Shown in pieces: positions 9,714-18,382 of a stretch of DNA of 64,000 nucleotides (position 1 is the stretch's first letter; every line of letters begins with the position of its first letter). This DNA is from Gorillibacterium timonense. GTDB lineage: Bacteria; Bacillota; Bacilli; Paenibacillales; NBRC-103111. The notes under the pieces were generated by a model that had not been told where the DNA came from, did no database searches, and saw only the letters and a program-made list of their open reading frames with translations. A program made the position numbers and the translations under genes. The stretch lies in the NCBI RefSeq assembly GCF_001457415.1, contig NZ_LN881724.1, positions 868,001-932,000 of the forward strand, read 5' to 3'.

Positions 9714-9940
9714 CTCCTCTTCTTGCATGTTCGTAGCTATTTTACCGTACGTTGGTTTCTTTCGCATGGATTCGCGGTCGATTTCTTTATTGCCATTGTA
9801 AAAGGGTTGGTGACAGGTTTCATGGATATGACACATCGATCGACCTTTTATTGGCGGAAAGGACAATTTTTCCTTTCCGGAGGTGCCGAATCGCGCTATA
9901 ATGTGATAAAAACTTACATAAGGAAATCAGGTGGCTTTCT

Positions 9941-11334
9941 GTGGGTTGGGTTCGAGCTTGGTTTAGCAAAGGAAACCGGACAGATTCCGAACGGTCGGGT
10001 AAGGAAGCAGAGTATTACCGCGATCTCGTGAACGAGGCTCAAGTGGCTGCGGATCGGCTTCACGGGATTATGGAGGAATTGGAGACATCAGCTCGGCAGT
10101 TGACCTTCATCGCGGAATCTTCCACCCGGTCGGAGGAAACCTTGCAGGAACGAAGCGGGCAAGTTCTGGAGGGTATCCGGCAGACAGCCGATTCGATTCG
10201 GGAAGTGGCCTCAACCGCTGAGCAGATCCGCAGCTCTTCGTCTTCCATTCATCAGGAGAGCGCCAGTATTCAGCAATCCGTTCAGGATGTTTGCGCGGTC
10301 CTGTTGCATACCGAGCAGGTCATGGAACGGCTCCGGGACTCGCAGCGGACTGCCGATGAACGAATGGCCGAGCTGAGCCGAGGAACCGTTGAGCTCGATG
10401 AAGTCAACCAATTCCTGAGGGAAGTGGTGTCTCGGACCTCGCTCTTGGCTTTAAATGCTTCCATTGAGGCCGCCCGGGCCGGCGAGAGCGGACGGGGCTT
10501 TGCTGTCGTGGCCAGGGGGAAGTCCGGCAGTTGGCCGACCAGAGCAAGGAGGCCGTGGAGCGGTCGACTGCCATCATCAGCAAGATCGAGCAGCTGGTCG
10601 ATCAAGTTGGGCTCGCCTTCCAAGAGGAAGGAGAGGAAGTGACCGAGAGCGTGAAGGGAATGGCCGAAACCAAGAGAGGCATGGATCTCATCTCCGAACG
10701 GAACCGGGAAGTCAACCGATGGATCGAGATCGCAGAAGCGGACAGCCGGCACCAGTCCGTTATGATGAAGGAATCTATACAGAGCCTGGAGCCGGTGATC
10801 GATACGGTACACGCTACGCTGAAGTCGGTGGACGACACCCTCGGCCTCATGCAGCGGCAGCGGGAGCAGATCAATCGGCTCGGACAAATCTCAGGAAGCT
10901 TGAGCCAAACGTCGTTCGAATTGCGAAAATCGCTCTCCGTCAGCTTAGAGGCAGATATGCCGAAGCTGAATGAAGAGAGCCGAGCCGCCATTCGAGAGCT
11001 TCTCCTCGACCTGGCGGCCGATCCGAACATCCGCAGCTTGGAGCAGGAATCGCACGGCGCCATCTTGAGAAAAGCGCTGAACAAAGGGATGTATGAAATG
11101 GAAGCCATCTGGTCGAACCGGGCGGACGGGAGCTTCATCTGCTCCTTCCCGGAAGCCGGTCTCATGAACGCCAAGGGTCGGGAATGGTGGCAAAAAGCGA
11201 TGGCGGGAGAACTTTATTTTTCCGCTGTTTATATATCTGCGATCACCAAGAAATTTTGCTTCACCGTCTCATGTCCTATACTGGACTGCGACGGAAGTCA
11301 GGCCGGAGTGCTCGGCGCGGATTTTCGCGTCTAA
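9941..11334 (+). pseudogene. Soluble chemoreceptor (MCP) with C-terminal Cache-like domain, frameshifted
   Basis: Two overlapping frames together make one methyl-accepting-chemotaxis-type protein of about 460 residues. The first (GTG at 9941 with an AGGTGG site) carries a coiled coil and the signalling tip SLLALNASIEAARAGE followed by GRGFAVVA. The expected continuation, REVRQLADQSKEAV, is in a different frame from about 10518 to the stop at 11334. The break coincides with a run of five G at 10515-10519; three G would restore the family sequence VVAREVRQLADQ. There is no transmembrane segment. The C-terminus (REWWQKAMAGELYFSAVYIS ... GVLGADFRV) looks like a Cache/PDC sensor half, an unusual position after the signalling domain. 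The break may be a true mutation or a sequence error in the G-run. Confidence 0.7.
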
Positions 11335-11423
11335 TTTCTAGGGTTTGTATGGGTTTCCTGTGTTGCCATCGGGCTCCGCCTTGTGTTTTGAGGCTGGGCC
11401 CGTTATCCTTAAAAGAGGGCTTC

Positions 11424-11459
11424 CCCGAAATAAATTTCGGCGAATCCTTTCTTTTTTAG
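11424..11459 (+). terminator. Weak terminator after the chemoreceptor gene
   Basis: CCGAAAT and ATTTCGG form a 7-bp stem around AA, and the T-rich stretch CCTTTCTTTTTT follows after a short gap. Confidence 0.45.
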
Positions 11460-11600
11460 GTAGCCTTTAGTTGTTTTTAAGGTTTGGTTAAGCTTTTTGG
11501 TGATAATAAAAAGAGAAGGGACTCATGATCCCACGAATGAATAGTCGCGAAGGACATCCGTCTCGCTATCATAGTGATCTTTACGAGGAGGTACATGAAC

Positions 11601-13289
11601 ATGGAAGACAACAACAAACGGGATTTCGACGATTTTTTCAAAGACAATACCAAACGCGATTCTGAAACGGAGCGCATGTCTGATCCGTCCGAGCCGACCG
11701 AATCCAAACGCATATCCGAGCCGACCGAATATACCGAATCCGAACGAAGATCGATATACGAGGGAGAAACCGCCGCATCGCAATCGCCCGAAGCGAATCG
11801 TGCAGATTCGGTCCCACCGACAGAGGGTGGCGATTCGGCTGAATCCGAGAAGCCTTCCTATTATTACTCCTACGGGCCGTATAAATCCCAGGAGAACGAG
11901 CCGATTCACTCCGCCTCTCAGGAGGATGTTGAGGTGACTCCGCCTCGGCTGGTCCGGCCGCTCGATGTCACCCCTCGCCCGCAATACCAATGGTCGTCAA
12001 GCCAGCCGCCGAAGAAGAAACGCTCGCGGTTCATGGCTACGATGTCGACGATTCTCGCGACGGTGCTGGTGACTGGAGGCTTGATGTTCGGAGCCGACAA
12101 GTACAACCTGTTTACCTCGGGCGAGTCGACGGCGGCTTCCGGAAATGCCAGCACCGCGGCAGCGACCGTCAGCACCGCGACTGGTTCCGGCAAGAATGTA
12201 GTGGACCTGGTTCGTCCCGATAACATCCCGACGATCGTTCAGAACTCCAGCCCGGCGGTCGTCAAGATCGTTACGCTCGTGAAGCCAACGACTCGTGGAT
12301 CAAGCTCCTCGTCGCTCTTCGATGACCCGCTGTTCCGCCAGTTCTTCGGCGACGGCAATGAAAGCAACAACAGCAACAACAGCCAGAACCAATCGAATCA
12401 GGAGCCTCAGGTTTCCGGTTACGGGTCCGGCTTTATCTTTGAAAAATCCGGCTACATTCTGACCAATCAGCACGTCATCTCGGGAGCGGATGAAGTTCAG
12501 GTTTACGTAGAGGGCACGGAAGAGCCTTATACGGCCGAGCTTCTTGGCAACAGCACCGATCTCGACCTGGCGGTTCTGAAGATCAAAGGAACGAAGGACT
12601 TCCCGACCCTTCCGCTCGCAGCCAATGTGGACAGTGTGAACGTCGGCGATTGGGTCGTCGCCATCGGGAACCCCTACGGCATGGACCACACGGTAACCGT
12701 CGGCGTGCTCAGCGCCAAGGAACGCTCCATTGAAATTCAAGACGGCAATACCGTGCGCAAATACAAACATTTGATGCAAACGGACGCTTCCATTAACCCC
12801 GGAAACTCGGGCGGTCCGCTGCTGAACCTGAACGGCGAAGTCATCGGCATCAACACGGCGATCAATGCCGAGGCGCAGGGTATCGGGTATGTCGTTCCGA
12901 TCAGCACCATCAACGAAGTTGTCGACAAGCTGAAGAACGGCGTGGAAATTCCGAAGGAACCGGTTCCGTACGTCGGAGTGAAGCTGTCTGATATTCCGCA
13001 ATCGTACGTGAAGGATCTGGGACTCAGCAATACGAACGGCGCTTTTGTACAAGAGGTTGTCATGGGCAGCCCGGCCTTTAAGGCGGGGATCAAAACGTAC
13101 GATGTGATCGTCTCGGTCAACGGCAAGGAGATCAAGTCGAGCGAGGTACTAGTCAACACCGTGCAGTCCCTTAAGGTCGGAGACAATGCTGTCTTCGGAG
13201 TCATCCGCGACGGCAAGAAGTCCGAAATCACCGTGACCATCGGTGATAGCACGAAGGTGACAACAAACACGACCAACAGCAATAACTAA
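11601..13289 (+). CDS. htrA: HtrA/DegP-type membrane-anchored serine protease
   Basis: A 562-residue protease. About 140 N-terminal residues are acidic, rich in Ser/Thr/Glu, and probably cytoplasmic. One membrane segment follows (FMATMSTILATVLVTGGLMF). Next is a trypsin-like domain with the triad His291 (TNQHVI), Asp322 (DLAVLKI) and Ser403 (GNSGGPLL), and then one PDZ domain. It should degrade or refold misfolded proteins outside the membrane. AGGAGG at 11586-11591 lies 9 nt from the ATG at 11601 and 3 nt from the ATG at 11595; I chose 11601. A two-component system follows after a terminator, an arrangement that recalls CssRS control of htrA in Bacillus. Confidence 0.93.
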   Translation: MEDNNKRDFDDFFKDNTKRDSETERMSDPSEPTESKRISEPTEYTESERRSIYEGETAASQSPEANRADSVPPTEGGDSAESEKPSYYYSYGPYKSQENEPIHSASQEDVEVTPPRLVRPLDVTPRPQYQWSSSQPPKKKRSRFMATMSTILATVLVTGGLMFGADKYNLFTSGESTAASGNASTAAATVSTATGSGKNVVDLVRPDNIPTIVQNSSPAVVKIVTLVKPTTRGSSSSSLFDDPLFRQFFGDGNESNNSNNSQNQSNQEPQVSGYGSGFIFEKSGYILTNQHVISGADEVQVYVEGTEEPYTAELLGNSTDLDLAVLKIKGTKDFPTLPLAANVDSVNVGDWVVAIGNPYGMDHTVTVGVLSAKERSIEIQDGNTVRKYKHLMQTDASINPGNSGGPLLNLNGEVIGINTAINAEAQGIGYVVPISTINEVVDKLKNGVEIPKEPVPYVGVKLSDIPQSYVKDLGLSNTNGAFVQEVVMGSPAFKAGIKTYDVIVSVNGKEIKSSEVLVNTVQSLKVGDNAVFGVIRDGKKSEITVTIGDSTKVTTNTTNSNN

Positions 13290-13308
13290 ACAACGAGCCG
13301 GTTGAAAG

Positions 13309-13346
13309 GAGCAGACTGACGGACATCCGCGCAGTCTGCTCTTTTG
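13309..13346 (+). terminator. Terminator after htrA
   Basis: GAGCAGACTG pairs with CAGTCTGCTC (10 bp) around a 13-nt loop and is followed by TTTTGCTT. Confidence 0.88.
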
Positions 13347-13448
13347 CTTAAGGGTGGACATCCGGACTTACATGGGAAATAATGAAGATGAAATGACGCT
13401 AGCAACGGATTTTTGACACGATACGCTTGAGGAAACGAGGGATTTGGG

Positions 13449-14138
13449 TTGCGCGAACAGATTTTGGTGATTGACGACGATGAAAAAATTACTTCCATGC
13501 TGCGCAGGGGGCTTGCTTTTGAAGGGTATTCCGTCACGACAGCGAACGATGGATTGGAAGGCTTGAGGAAGATGCTGGAGGCGGAACCGCAGCTCATCAT
13601 TCTGGACATCATGATGCCCCGAGTGGACGGCTGGGAGGTATGCCGCCGCATCCGCGAGAGCGGCAGCTTGGTTCCGATCCTGATGCTGACGGCTAAGGAT
13701 GAAGTGTCCGACCGGGTGAAGGGGCTTGATATGGGAGCTGACGATTACCTGGTCAAGCCGTTTGCCCTCGAAGAGCTGCTGGCCCGCGTCCGCGTCATGC
13801 TGAGACGACGCACCGAAAAGAGCGAGAAGCCCGGAAACCAGCTGGAATACGCCGACATCGTCCTTGATCCGGATACCCGCGAGGTGTTCCGCGGCGAATC
13901 TCGGATCGAGCTTACCACCAAAGAATTCGATCTTCTTCAGCTGTTCCTGCTGAATCCGAAGCGGGTTCTGTCGCGCGATCTCATTATGGAGAAGATCTGG
14001 GGCTACGACTACAGCGGCGAATCGAATGTTCTGGAAGTATATATCGCCCTTCTGCGGCAGAAGACGGAGGAATATGGGCACAAGAGGCTCATCCAGACGG
14101 TCCGCGGCGCCGGTTATGTTCTGAGAGGGGAATCCTAG
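13449..14138 (+). CDS. OmpR/PhoB-family response regulator
   Basis: A 229-residue regulator with a receiver domain (DDDE near the start, phospho-acceptor Asp in LIILDIMMP, conserved Lys in LVKPFA) and a winged-helix DNA-binding domain ending ...[13 protein letters not shown]. The start is TTG at 13449 with AGGGA upstream. The kinase gene begins 1 bp after its stop, so the two are translated together. The pair follows htrA, so a cell-envelope stress role is plausible but inferred. Confidence 0.92.
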   Translation: MREQILVIDDDEKITSMLRRGLAFEGYSVTTANDGLEGLRKMLEAEPQLIILDIMMPRVDGWEVCRRIRESGSLVPILMLTAKDEVSDRVKGLDMGADDYLVKPFALEELLARVRVMLRRRTEKSEKPGNQLEYADIVLDPDTREVFRGESRIELTTKEFDLLQLFLLNPKRVLSRDLIMEKIWGYDYSGESNVLEVYIALLRQKTEEYGHKRLIQTVRGAGYVLRGES

Positions 14139-14139
14139 C

Positions 14140-15696
14140 ATGTCCATACGCACGAGGCTCACGCTCTGGTACTCTTTTCTTCTGGGTGCGATCTTATTGG
14201 TATTTGGCATCGGGCTGTATACGTATATTTCAGTGAAGCTCTACGACAATCAGGACCGAGAAATGGTCGGATTGGCCAGTCAGCTGATCACAGAGGGTAG
14301 GATCACGCGGTCTGTCAATCCGTTTACCGGTGCGGTCGGGTTTTCGTTGCCGCCGCTCAACTATCGCTTCAGCACGGGATATCTGGCTCAGATCGTCGAT
14401 CCCGACAGCGGAGAGGTTCTCACCACTACTTTACCTCGGGGATACGAGCTTCCGCACACCAAGGAAGCCATCGAGATGGCGATTAAGAATTCGACCTATT
14501 TGCTGAATGAAAAAACGGTGACGCCAACTGGCGTTACGGTTAACTGGCGCGTTCTCAATATCGCCTTCAGCGGCCGGGAGAATCCCGATAAAATCATCGG
14601 CGTTCTTCAGGTCGGCGTGCAGATCGACAACACGGTCGCTTTGTTGAAAGAGGTATCCCAGTTTCTGATTCTCCTGTCCATCCTTGTCATCGCGGCCGCC
14701 GCATCGAGCGGCTGGTATCTTTCACGCAAGGCGCTGAAGCCCATCGAACAGATCATTCTGACAGCGGGGCGGATTCAGAGCAGCGATGATCTGGGGCGGC
14801 GGATCGAATACACGGGGCCTCCGGATGAAGTCGGAAGGCTGACGGAAACCATCAATACCATGCTGGATCGGGTCGAGGTGACCTATCGGGAGCTCGAGGA
14901 ATCGGATCGAATGCAGCGGCGGTTTGTCTCGGACGCCTCGCATGAGCTGCGCACCCCGCTCACGACCATTCGCGGCAATGTTGAGCTGCTGGAGAAGGTG
15001 TGGCGGCAGGAGAAGACCGCTGGCGGAATGACGGATGAAGAGAAGCGGGAGCTTTCGCTCGAAGCGATGGCGGATATTGCGGGAGAAGCGAGCCGAATGA
15101 GCCGGCTTGTCAATGATCTGCTTGCGCTTGCACGGGCCGATTCCGGCAGCTCCATGCAGAAGGAAGACGTCGAATTCCGATCGCTTGTCGAGGACGTATG
15201 CCGTAAGGCCGCCCTTTTGCCCAAGAGAGCCGATTGGAGAATCGGAGATCTCTCGCCCCTGGACGGAAAAGTGGTTCACGGCAATGCGGATTCGCTCCGG
15301 CAAATGCTGTTCATCTTCATTGAAAATGCATTCAAATACACTCCGGAAGGCCATGTCGTACTGGACGGCAGTTATTCCGAGGGGCAGGTCGGGGTTCGCA
15401 TTCAGGATACCGGAATCGGTATGGACAAAGATGAGGTCCCGCATATCTTCGAACGTTTTTATCGAGCGGATGTCTCCCGCGGCAAAACTTCGGGAACGGG
15501 ACTGGGGCTTTCAATCGCCAAATGGATCATCGACCAGCATGGAGGCTCTATCGAGGTGACGACGCGGTTTGGGGAAGGCACTTCTTTCCTGATCTGGCTC
15601 CCTGCATGCGGAAAAGCCCTAGAGGTGGAAACTGTCGAACCGTTGACGCTTACGGAAAGCGGGACCGAAAGGATCTCCACTCCCGATGAGGAGTAA
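14140..15696 (+). CDS. Membrane sensor histidine kinase, partner of the upstream regulator
   Basis: A 518-residue kinase. One membrane segment is at residues 10-32 and a second is near 173-193; between them is an extracellular sensor of about 140 residues. HAMP, dimerisation and ATPase domains follow. The phospho-acceptor is in SDASHELRTPLT (about His268). The ATP-binding boxes are FIENAFKYTPEG (N box), DTGIGMDKDEVPHIFERFYR (G1/F) and GTGLGLSIAKWI (G2). The signal is not evident. Gene order regulator-kinase and 1-bp spacing indicate a working pair. A terminator follows at 15754. Confidence 0.93.
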   Translation: MSIRTRLTLWYSFLLGAILLVFGIGLYTYISVKLYDNQDREMVGLASQLITEGRITRSVNPFTGAVGFSLPPLNYRFSTGYLAQIVDPDSGEVLTTTLPRGYELPHTKEAIEMAIKNSTYLLNEKTVTPTGVTVNWRVLNIAFSGRENPDKIIGVLQVGVQIDNTVALLKEVSQFLILLSILVIAAAASSGWYLSRKALKPIEQIILTAGRIQSSDDLGRRIEYTGPPDEVGRLTETINTMLDRVEVTYRELEESDRMQRRFVSDASHELRTPLTTIRGNVELLEKVWRQEKTAGGMTDEEKRELSLEAMADIAGEASRMSRLVNDLLALARADSGSSMQKEDVEFRSLVEDVCRKAALLPKRADWRIGDLSPLDGKVVHGNADSLRQMLFIFIENAFKYTPEGHVVLDGSYSEGQVGVRIQDTGIGMDKDEVPHIFERFYRADVSRGKTSGTGLGLSIAKWIIDQHGGSIEVTTRFGEGTSFLIWLPACGKALEVETVEPLTLTESGTERISTPDEE

Positions 15697-15753
15697 CCGT
15701 ACCGGATGACGGATGGAAGCCCGTGATGTCCCAGTTAATTGATCCGTATCAGA

Positions 15754-15785
15754 CCGACTCTCTTTCCGAGGGTCGGTTTTCTTTT
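15754..15785 (+). terminator. Terminator after the two-component system
   Basis: CCGACTCTC pairs with GAGGGTCGG (one wobble) around TTTCC and is followed by TTTTCTTTT. Confidence 0.85.
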
Positions 15786-15904
15786 CTGCCGGGCGGGAAT
15801 CCGCTATACTGATAGGGAGATGTCGGCTCGTAACAGAAATGAAGCGGATCGGCACGTATAGGGCAGAACAGCTTGAGAACGCCCTGGAGATCAGGAGGGA
15901 CAGA

Positions 15905-16849
15905 ATGGACGTCATCAAAATATCGCCGCGGGGATACTGCTACGGTGTGGTAGACGCCATGGCGCTTGCCATGTCGGCTGCCCGTAACCTCGAATTGCCG
16001 CGACCCATCCATATACTTGGCATGATCGTGCATAATTCGCATGTCACGGACTTTTTTGAACAAGAGGGCATCGTTACGCTAGACGGCAGCAACCGGCTGG
16101 ATATTCTTGAGCAGATCCAGGAAGGCACCATCATCTTCACCGCTCACGGAGTATCGCCGGAGGTCCGCAAGCGCGCACGGGACAAAGGGCTCACCGTCGT
16201 CGATGCGACTTGTCCGGACGTAACGAAGACGCATGATCTCATCCGCGAGAAGACGGCTGAAGGCTATGACATCATCTACATCGGCAAGAAAGGCCATCCC
16301 GAGCCGGAGGGCGCGGTCGGCATTGCGCCCGGTCGGGTTCACCTCATCGAGAAGCCGGACGAGATCGCCGATTTGAAGCTGGTGACCGAGAAGATCGTCA
16401 TCACCAACCAGACGACCATGAGCCAATGGGACATCCGCGAGATCATGAACCGCTTGATCGAGCGTTTTCCGACGGCAGAGATTCATAACGAGATTTGTCT
16501 TGCCACCCAGCTTCGTCAGGAAGCTGTCGCCGAGCAGGCGAAGGAAGCCGATCTGGTCATCGTGGTGGGGGACCCGAAGAGCAACAATTCCGGCCGCCTC
16601 GCTCAAGTGTCCGAGGAGATCGCGGGTGTCCGCGCTTACCGGATTGCCGATATCACAGAGCTTCGACGGGAATGGCTGGGCCCGGTCCGCAAGGTCGCCG
16701 TGACCTCCGGAGCGTCAACCCCCACGCCGATCACGCGAGAAGTCATTCAATACTTGGAGCAATACGACGTCAATGATCCGTCCACCTGGGAAATCAAACG
16801 GACCGTCAACATGAAGAAGCTGATTCCCGCAGCCAAGCCGAGAGAGTAG
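15905..16849 (+). CDS. ispH: 4-hydroxy-3-methylbut-2-enyl diphosphate reductase
   Basis: A 314-residue iron-sulfur enzyme that makes IPP and DMAPP in the last step of the MEP isoprenoid pathway. The three cluster cysteines are visible: Cys12 (GYCYGV), Cys103 (DATCPDV) and Cys198 (EICLAT). The family blocks [25 protein letters not shown] and [13 protein letters not shown] are intact. The frame is open 66 bp upstream, but the ATG at 15905 has AGGAGGG and matches the family start. Monocistronic: a terminator precedes it and another follows. Confidence 0.96.
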   Translation: MDVIKISPRGYCYGVVDAMALAMSAARNLELPRPIHILGMIVHNSHVTDFFEQEGIVTLDGSNRLDILEQIQEGTIIFTAHGVSPEVRKRARDKGLTVVDATCPDVTKTHDLIREKTAEGYDIIYIGKKGHPEPEGAVGIAPGRVHLIEKPDEIADLKLVTEKIVITNQTTMSQWDIREIMNRLIERFPTAEIHNEICLATQLRQEAVAEQAKEADLVIVVGDPKSNNSGRLAQVSEEIAGVRAYRIADITELRREWLGPVRKVAVTSGASTPTPITREVIQYLEQYDVNDPSTWEIKRTVNMKKLIPAAKPRE

Positions 16850-16910
16850 GATCCCGAATTGTAAGCGGAGGATGTCGAACGGATTTCAAAGCATGAGCGA
16901 AGAACCGGGA

Positions 16911-16947
16911 AAAGAACCGGGGAAAGGATTGACACCCGGTTCTTTTC
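16911..16947 (+). terminator. Terminator after ispH
   Basis: An 11-bp stem (AAAGAACCGGG with CCCGGTTCTTT) with a 13-nt loop leads into TTTTCGCG. Confidence 0.88.
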
Positions 16948-17019
16948 GCGTTATAGTTGCTTTAGCGATTAAAAGCGTATAAGCGTTGAAGCGTCAAACT
17001 AATTGATGGGGGAATCGCC

Positions 17020-18078
17020 ATGATCGTCATCACATCCAATCAAACTCCGGATGAACGCATTGCCGAAATCGTCCGGTACATTGAAAAGCAAGACTTAAGA
17101 ACCCACATTTCGCGCGGGGAGGATCATACGGTAATCGGCATTATCGGCAAGATCGAACCGGTGCTTGCGGAGCATCTTCGCCAGATGAAAGGTGTCGCCC
17201 AGGTCATCAAGATCTCCAAGTCCTACAAGCTGGCGAGCCGTGACTTCCACCCAGCCGACACGGTGATCGATATCAAGGGCGTCAAGATCGGCGGACCGGA
17301 TCTCGTGGTGATGGGCGGACCTTGCGCCGTAGAAAATCCTCAGCAGATCGACGAGATCGCCAGACTGGTCAAGCAAGCGGGAGGACAGGTTCTGAGGGGA
17401 GGAGCCTTCAAGCCCCGCACGGGTCCTTATAGCTTCCAGGGGATTGGAGTGGAAGGGCTTGAGATGATGGCCGAAGCGGGGCGCAAGCATGGCCTTCTCA
17501 CCATCACCGAGGTGATGACTCCCGAATATGTCGATGTGTGCGCGCAATATGCAGACATTCTTCAGATCGGCACGCGGAACATGCAGAATTTCGATCTCCT
17601 CCGCAAGCTCGGCACGATTCAAACGCCGGTGCTCCTGAAGCGTGGCTTCAGCGCCACCTACGATGAATTCTTGAATGCGGCGGAATACATCCTTGCAGGC
17701 GGCAATCCGAACGTAATGCTGTGCGAGAGAGGGATTCGCACCTTCGAAACCTACACCCGCAATACGCTTGATTTGGCTGCGATTCCAGCGCTTAAACAGC
17801 TCAGCCATCTCCCGGTCATCTCCGATCCGAGTCATGGGACGGGACGACGTGAGCTTGTGGAGCCGATGGCCAAGGCATCGGTAGCGGCGGGAGCGGACGG
17901 GTTGATCATCGAAATGCATACGGATCCGGATAATTCCATGACGGGAGACGGAGTCCAATCGCTATTCCCCGATCAATTCTCGCGGCTGCTGGAGGATCTG
18001 GAGAAGCTTGCTCCGATTGTCGGTAAACGCTTTGAGACCGCCAAGGAGCCTGTTCTAGCCGGATCTTGGGTCGTGTAA
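17020..18078 (+). CDS. aroF: 3-deoxy-7-phosphoheptulonate (DAHP) synthase
   Basis: A 352-residue enzyme of the AroA-Ibeta class. It condenses PEP and erythrose 4-phosphate in the first step of the shikimate pathway. An N-terminal ferredoxin-like regulatory domain (residues 1-70) precedes the barrel. The catalytic blocks GGPCAVEN, LRGGAFKPRTGPYSFQG, QIGTRNMQNF, LLKRG and DPSHGTGRR are all present. The N-terminal domain in this class senses tyrosine or phenylalanine, or chorismate mutase products. The ATG follows a GATGGGGG site. Flanked by terminators on both sides. Confidence 0.95.
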   Translation: MIVITSNQTPDERIAEIVRYIEKQDLRTHISRGEDHTVIGIIGKIEPVLAEHLRQMKGVAQVIKISKSYKLASRDFHPADTVIDIKGVKIGGPDLVVMGGPCAVENPQQIDEIARLVKQAGGQVLRGGAFKPRTGPYSFQGIGVEGLEMMAEAGRKHGLLTITEVMTPEYVDVCAQYADILQIGTRNMQNFDLLRKLGTIQTPVLLKRGFSATYDEFLNAAEYILAGGNPNVMLCERGIRTFETYTRNTLDLAAIPALKQLSHLPVISDPSHGTGRRELVEPMAKASVAAGADGLIIEMHTDPDNSMTGDGVQSLFPDQFSRLLEDLEKLAPIVGKRFETAKEPVLAGSWVV

Positions 18079-18119
18079 GAGATTCCCTTGTCGTCTTGAA
18101 ATAGGCGAGATAAACGTTC

Positions 18120-18146
18120 AAGCGAAGCTATTTGGCTTCGCTTTTT
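18120..18146 (+). terminator. Terminator after aroF
   Basis: AAGCGAAGC pairs with GCTTCGCTT around a 6-nt loop and is followed by TTTCG. Confidence 0.85.
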
Positions 18147-18195
18147 CGAGTTATCGCATCGTAAAGTGTAGATCAGATCTGCTTGGCGAACAATT

Positions 18196-18212
18196 TGTCA
18201 AATGCATGAACA
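18196..18212 (+). promoter_or_regulatory. Second GlnR/TnrA-like box (one mismatch)
   Basis: TGTCA-N7-GAACA fits TGTNAN7TNACA except at one base. Its centre is 30 bp (about three helical turns) upstream of the perfect box at 18226-18242. Confidence 0.55.
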
Positions 18213-18225
18213 AAAAAACAAAAGG

Positions 18226-18242
18226 TGTTAGTAAACCTTACA
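18226..18242 (+). promoter_or_regulatory. Perfect GlnR/TnrA box upstream of glnA
   Basis: TGTTA-GTAAACC-TTACA matches the Bacillus nitrogen-regulator consensus TGTNAN7TNACA at every fixed position. It is centred about 72 bp before the predicted transcription start. Confidence 0.85.
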
Positions 18243-18270
18243 TGAGCGAAAAAAATAGCTTACATAAGTA

Positions 18271-18299
18271 TTGACGAACCTGGGTGATCGTTTTATAAT
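18271..18299 (+). promoter_or_regulatory. Sigma-A-type promoter of glnA
   Basis: TTGACG (18271-18276) and TATAAT (18294-18299) are spaced by exactly 17 bp. Confidence 0.85.
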
Positions 18300-18382
18300 A
18301 ATCGCAAGATTTAGATCGAAAAACCTGAACGTTAATCATGCAGGATTGATGAATGTTCGGAATTTGGGAGGGGTAAATAATC

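Noticed and set aside
9213..10031. 272-codon plus-strand open frame across the VOC gene
   Set aside because: It runs antisense through the VOC gene and ends inside the chemoreceptor start; no motif or binding site.
10511..10525. Programmed ribosomal frameshift in the chemoreceptor
   Set aside because: The G5 run does not form a standard X XXY YYZ slippery heptamer in the correct frame, and no stimulatory stem was evident; mutation or sequence error is simpler.
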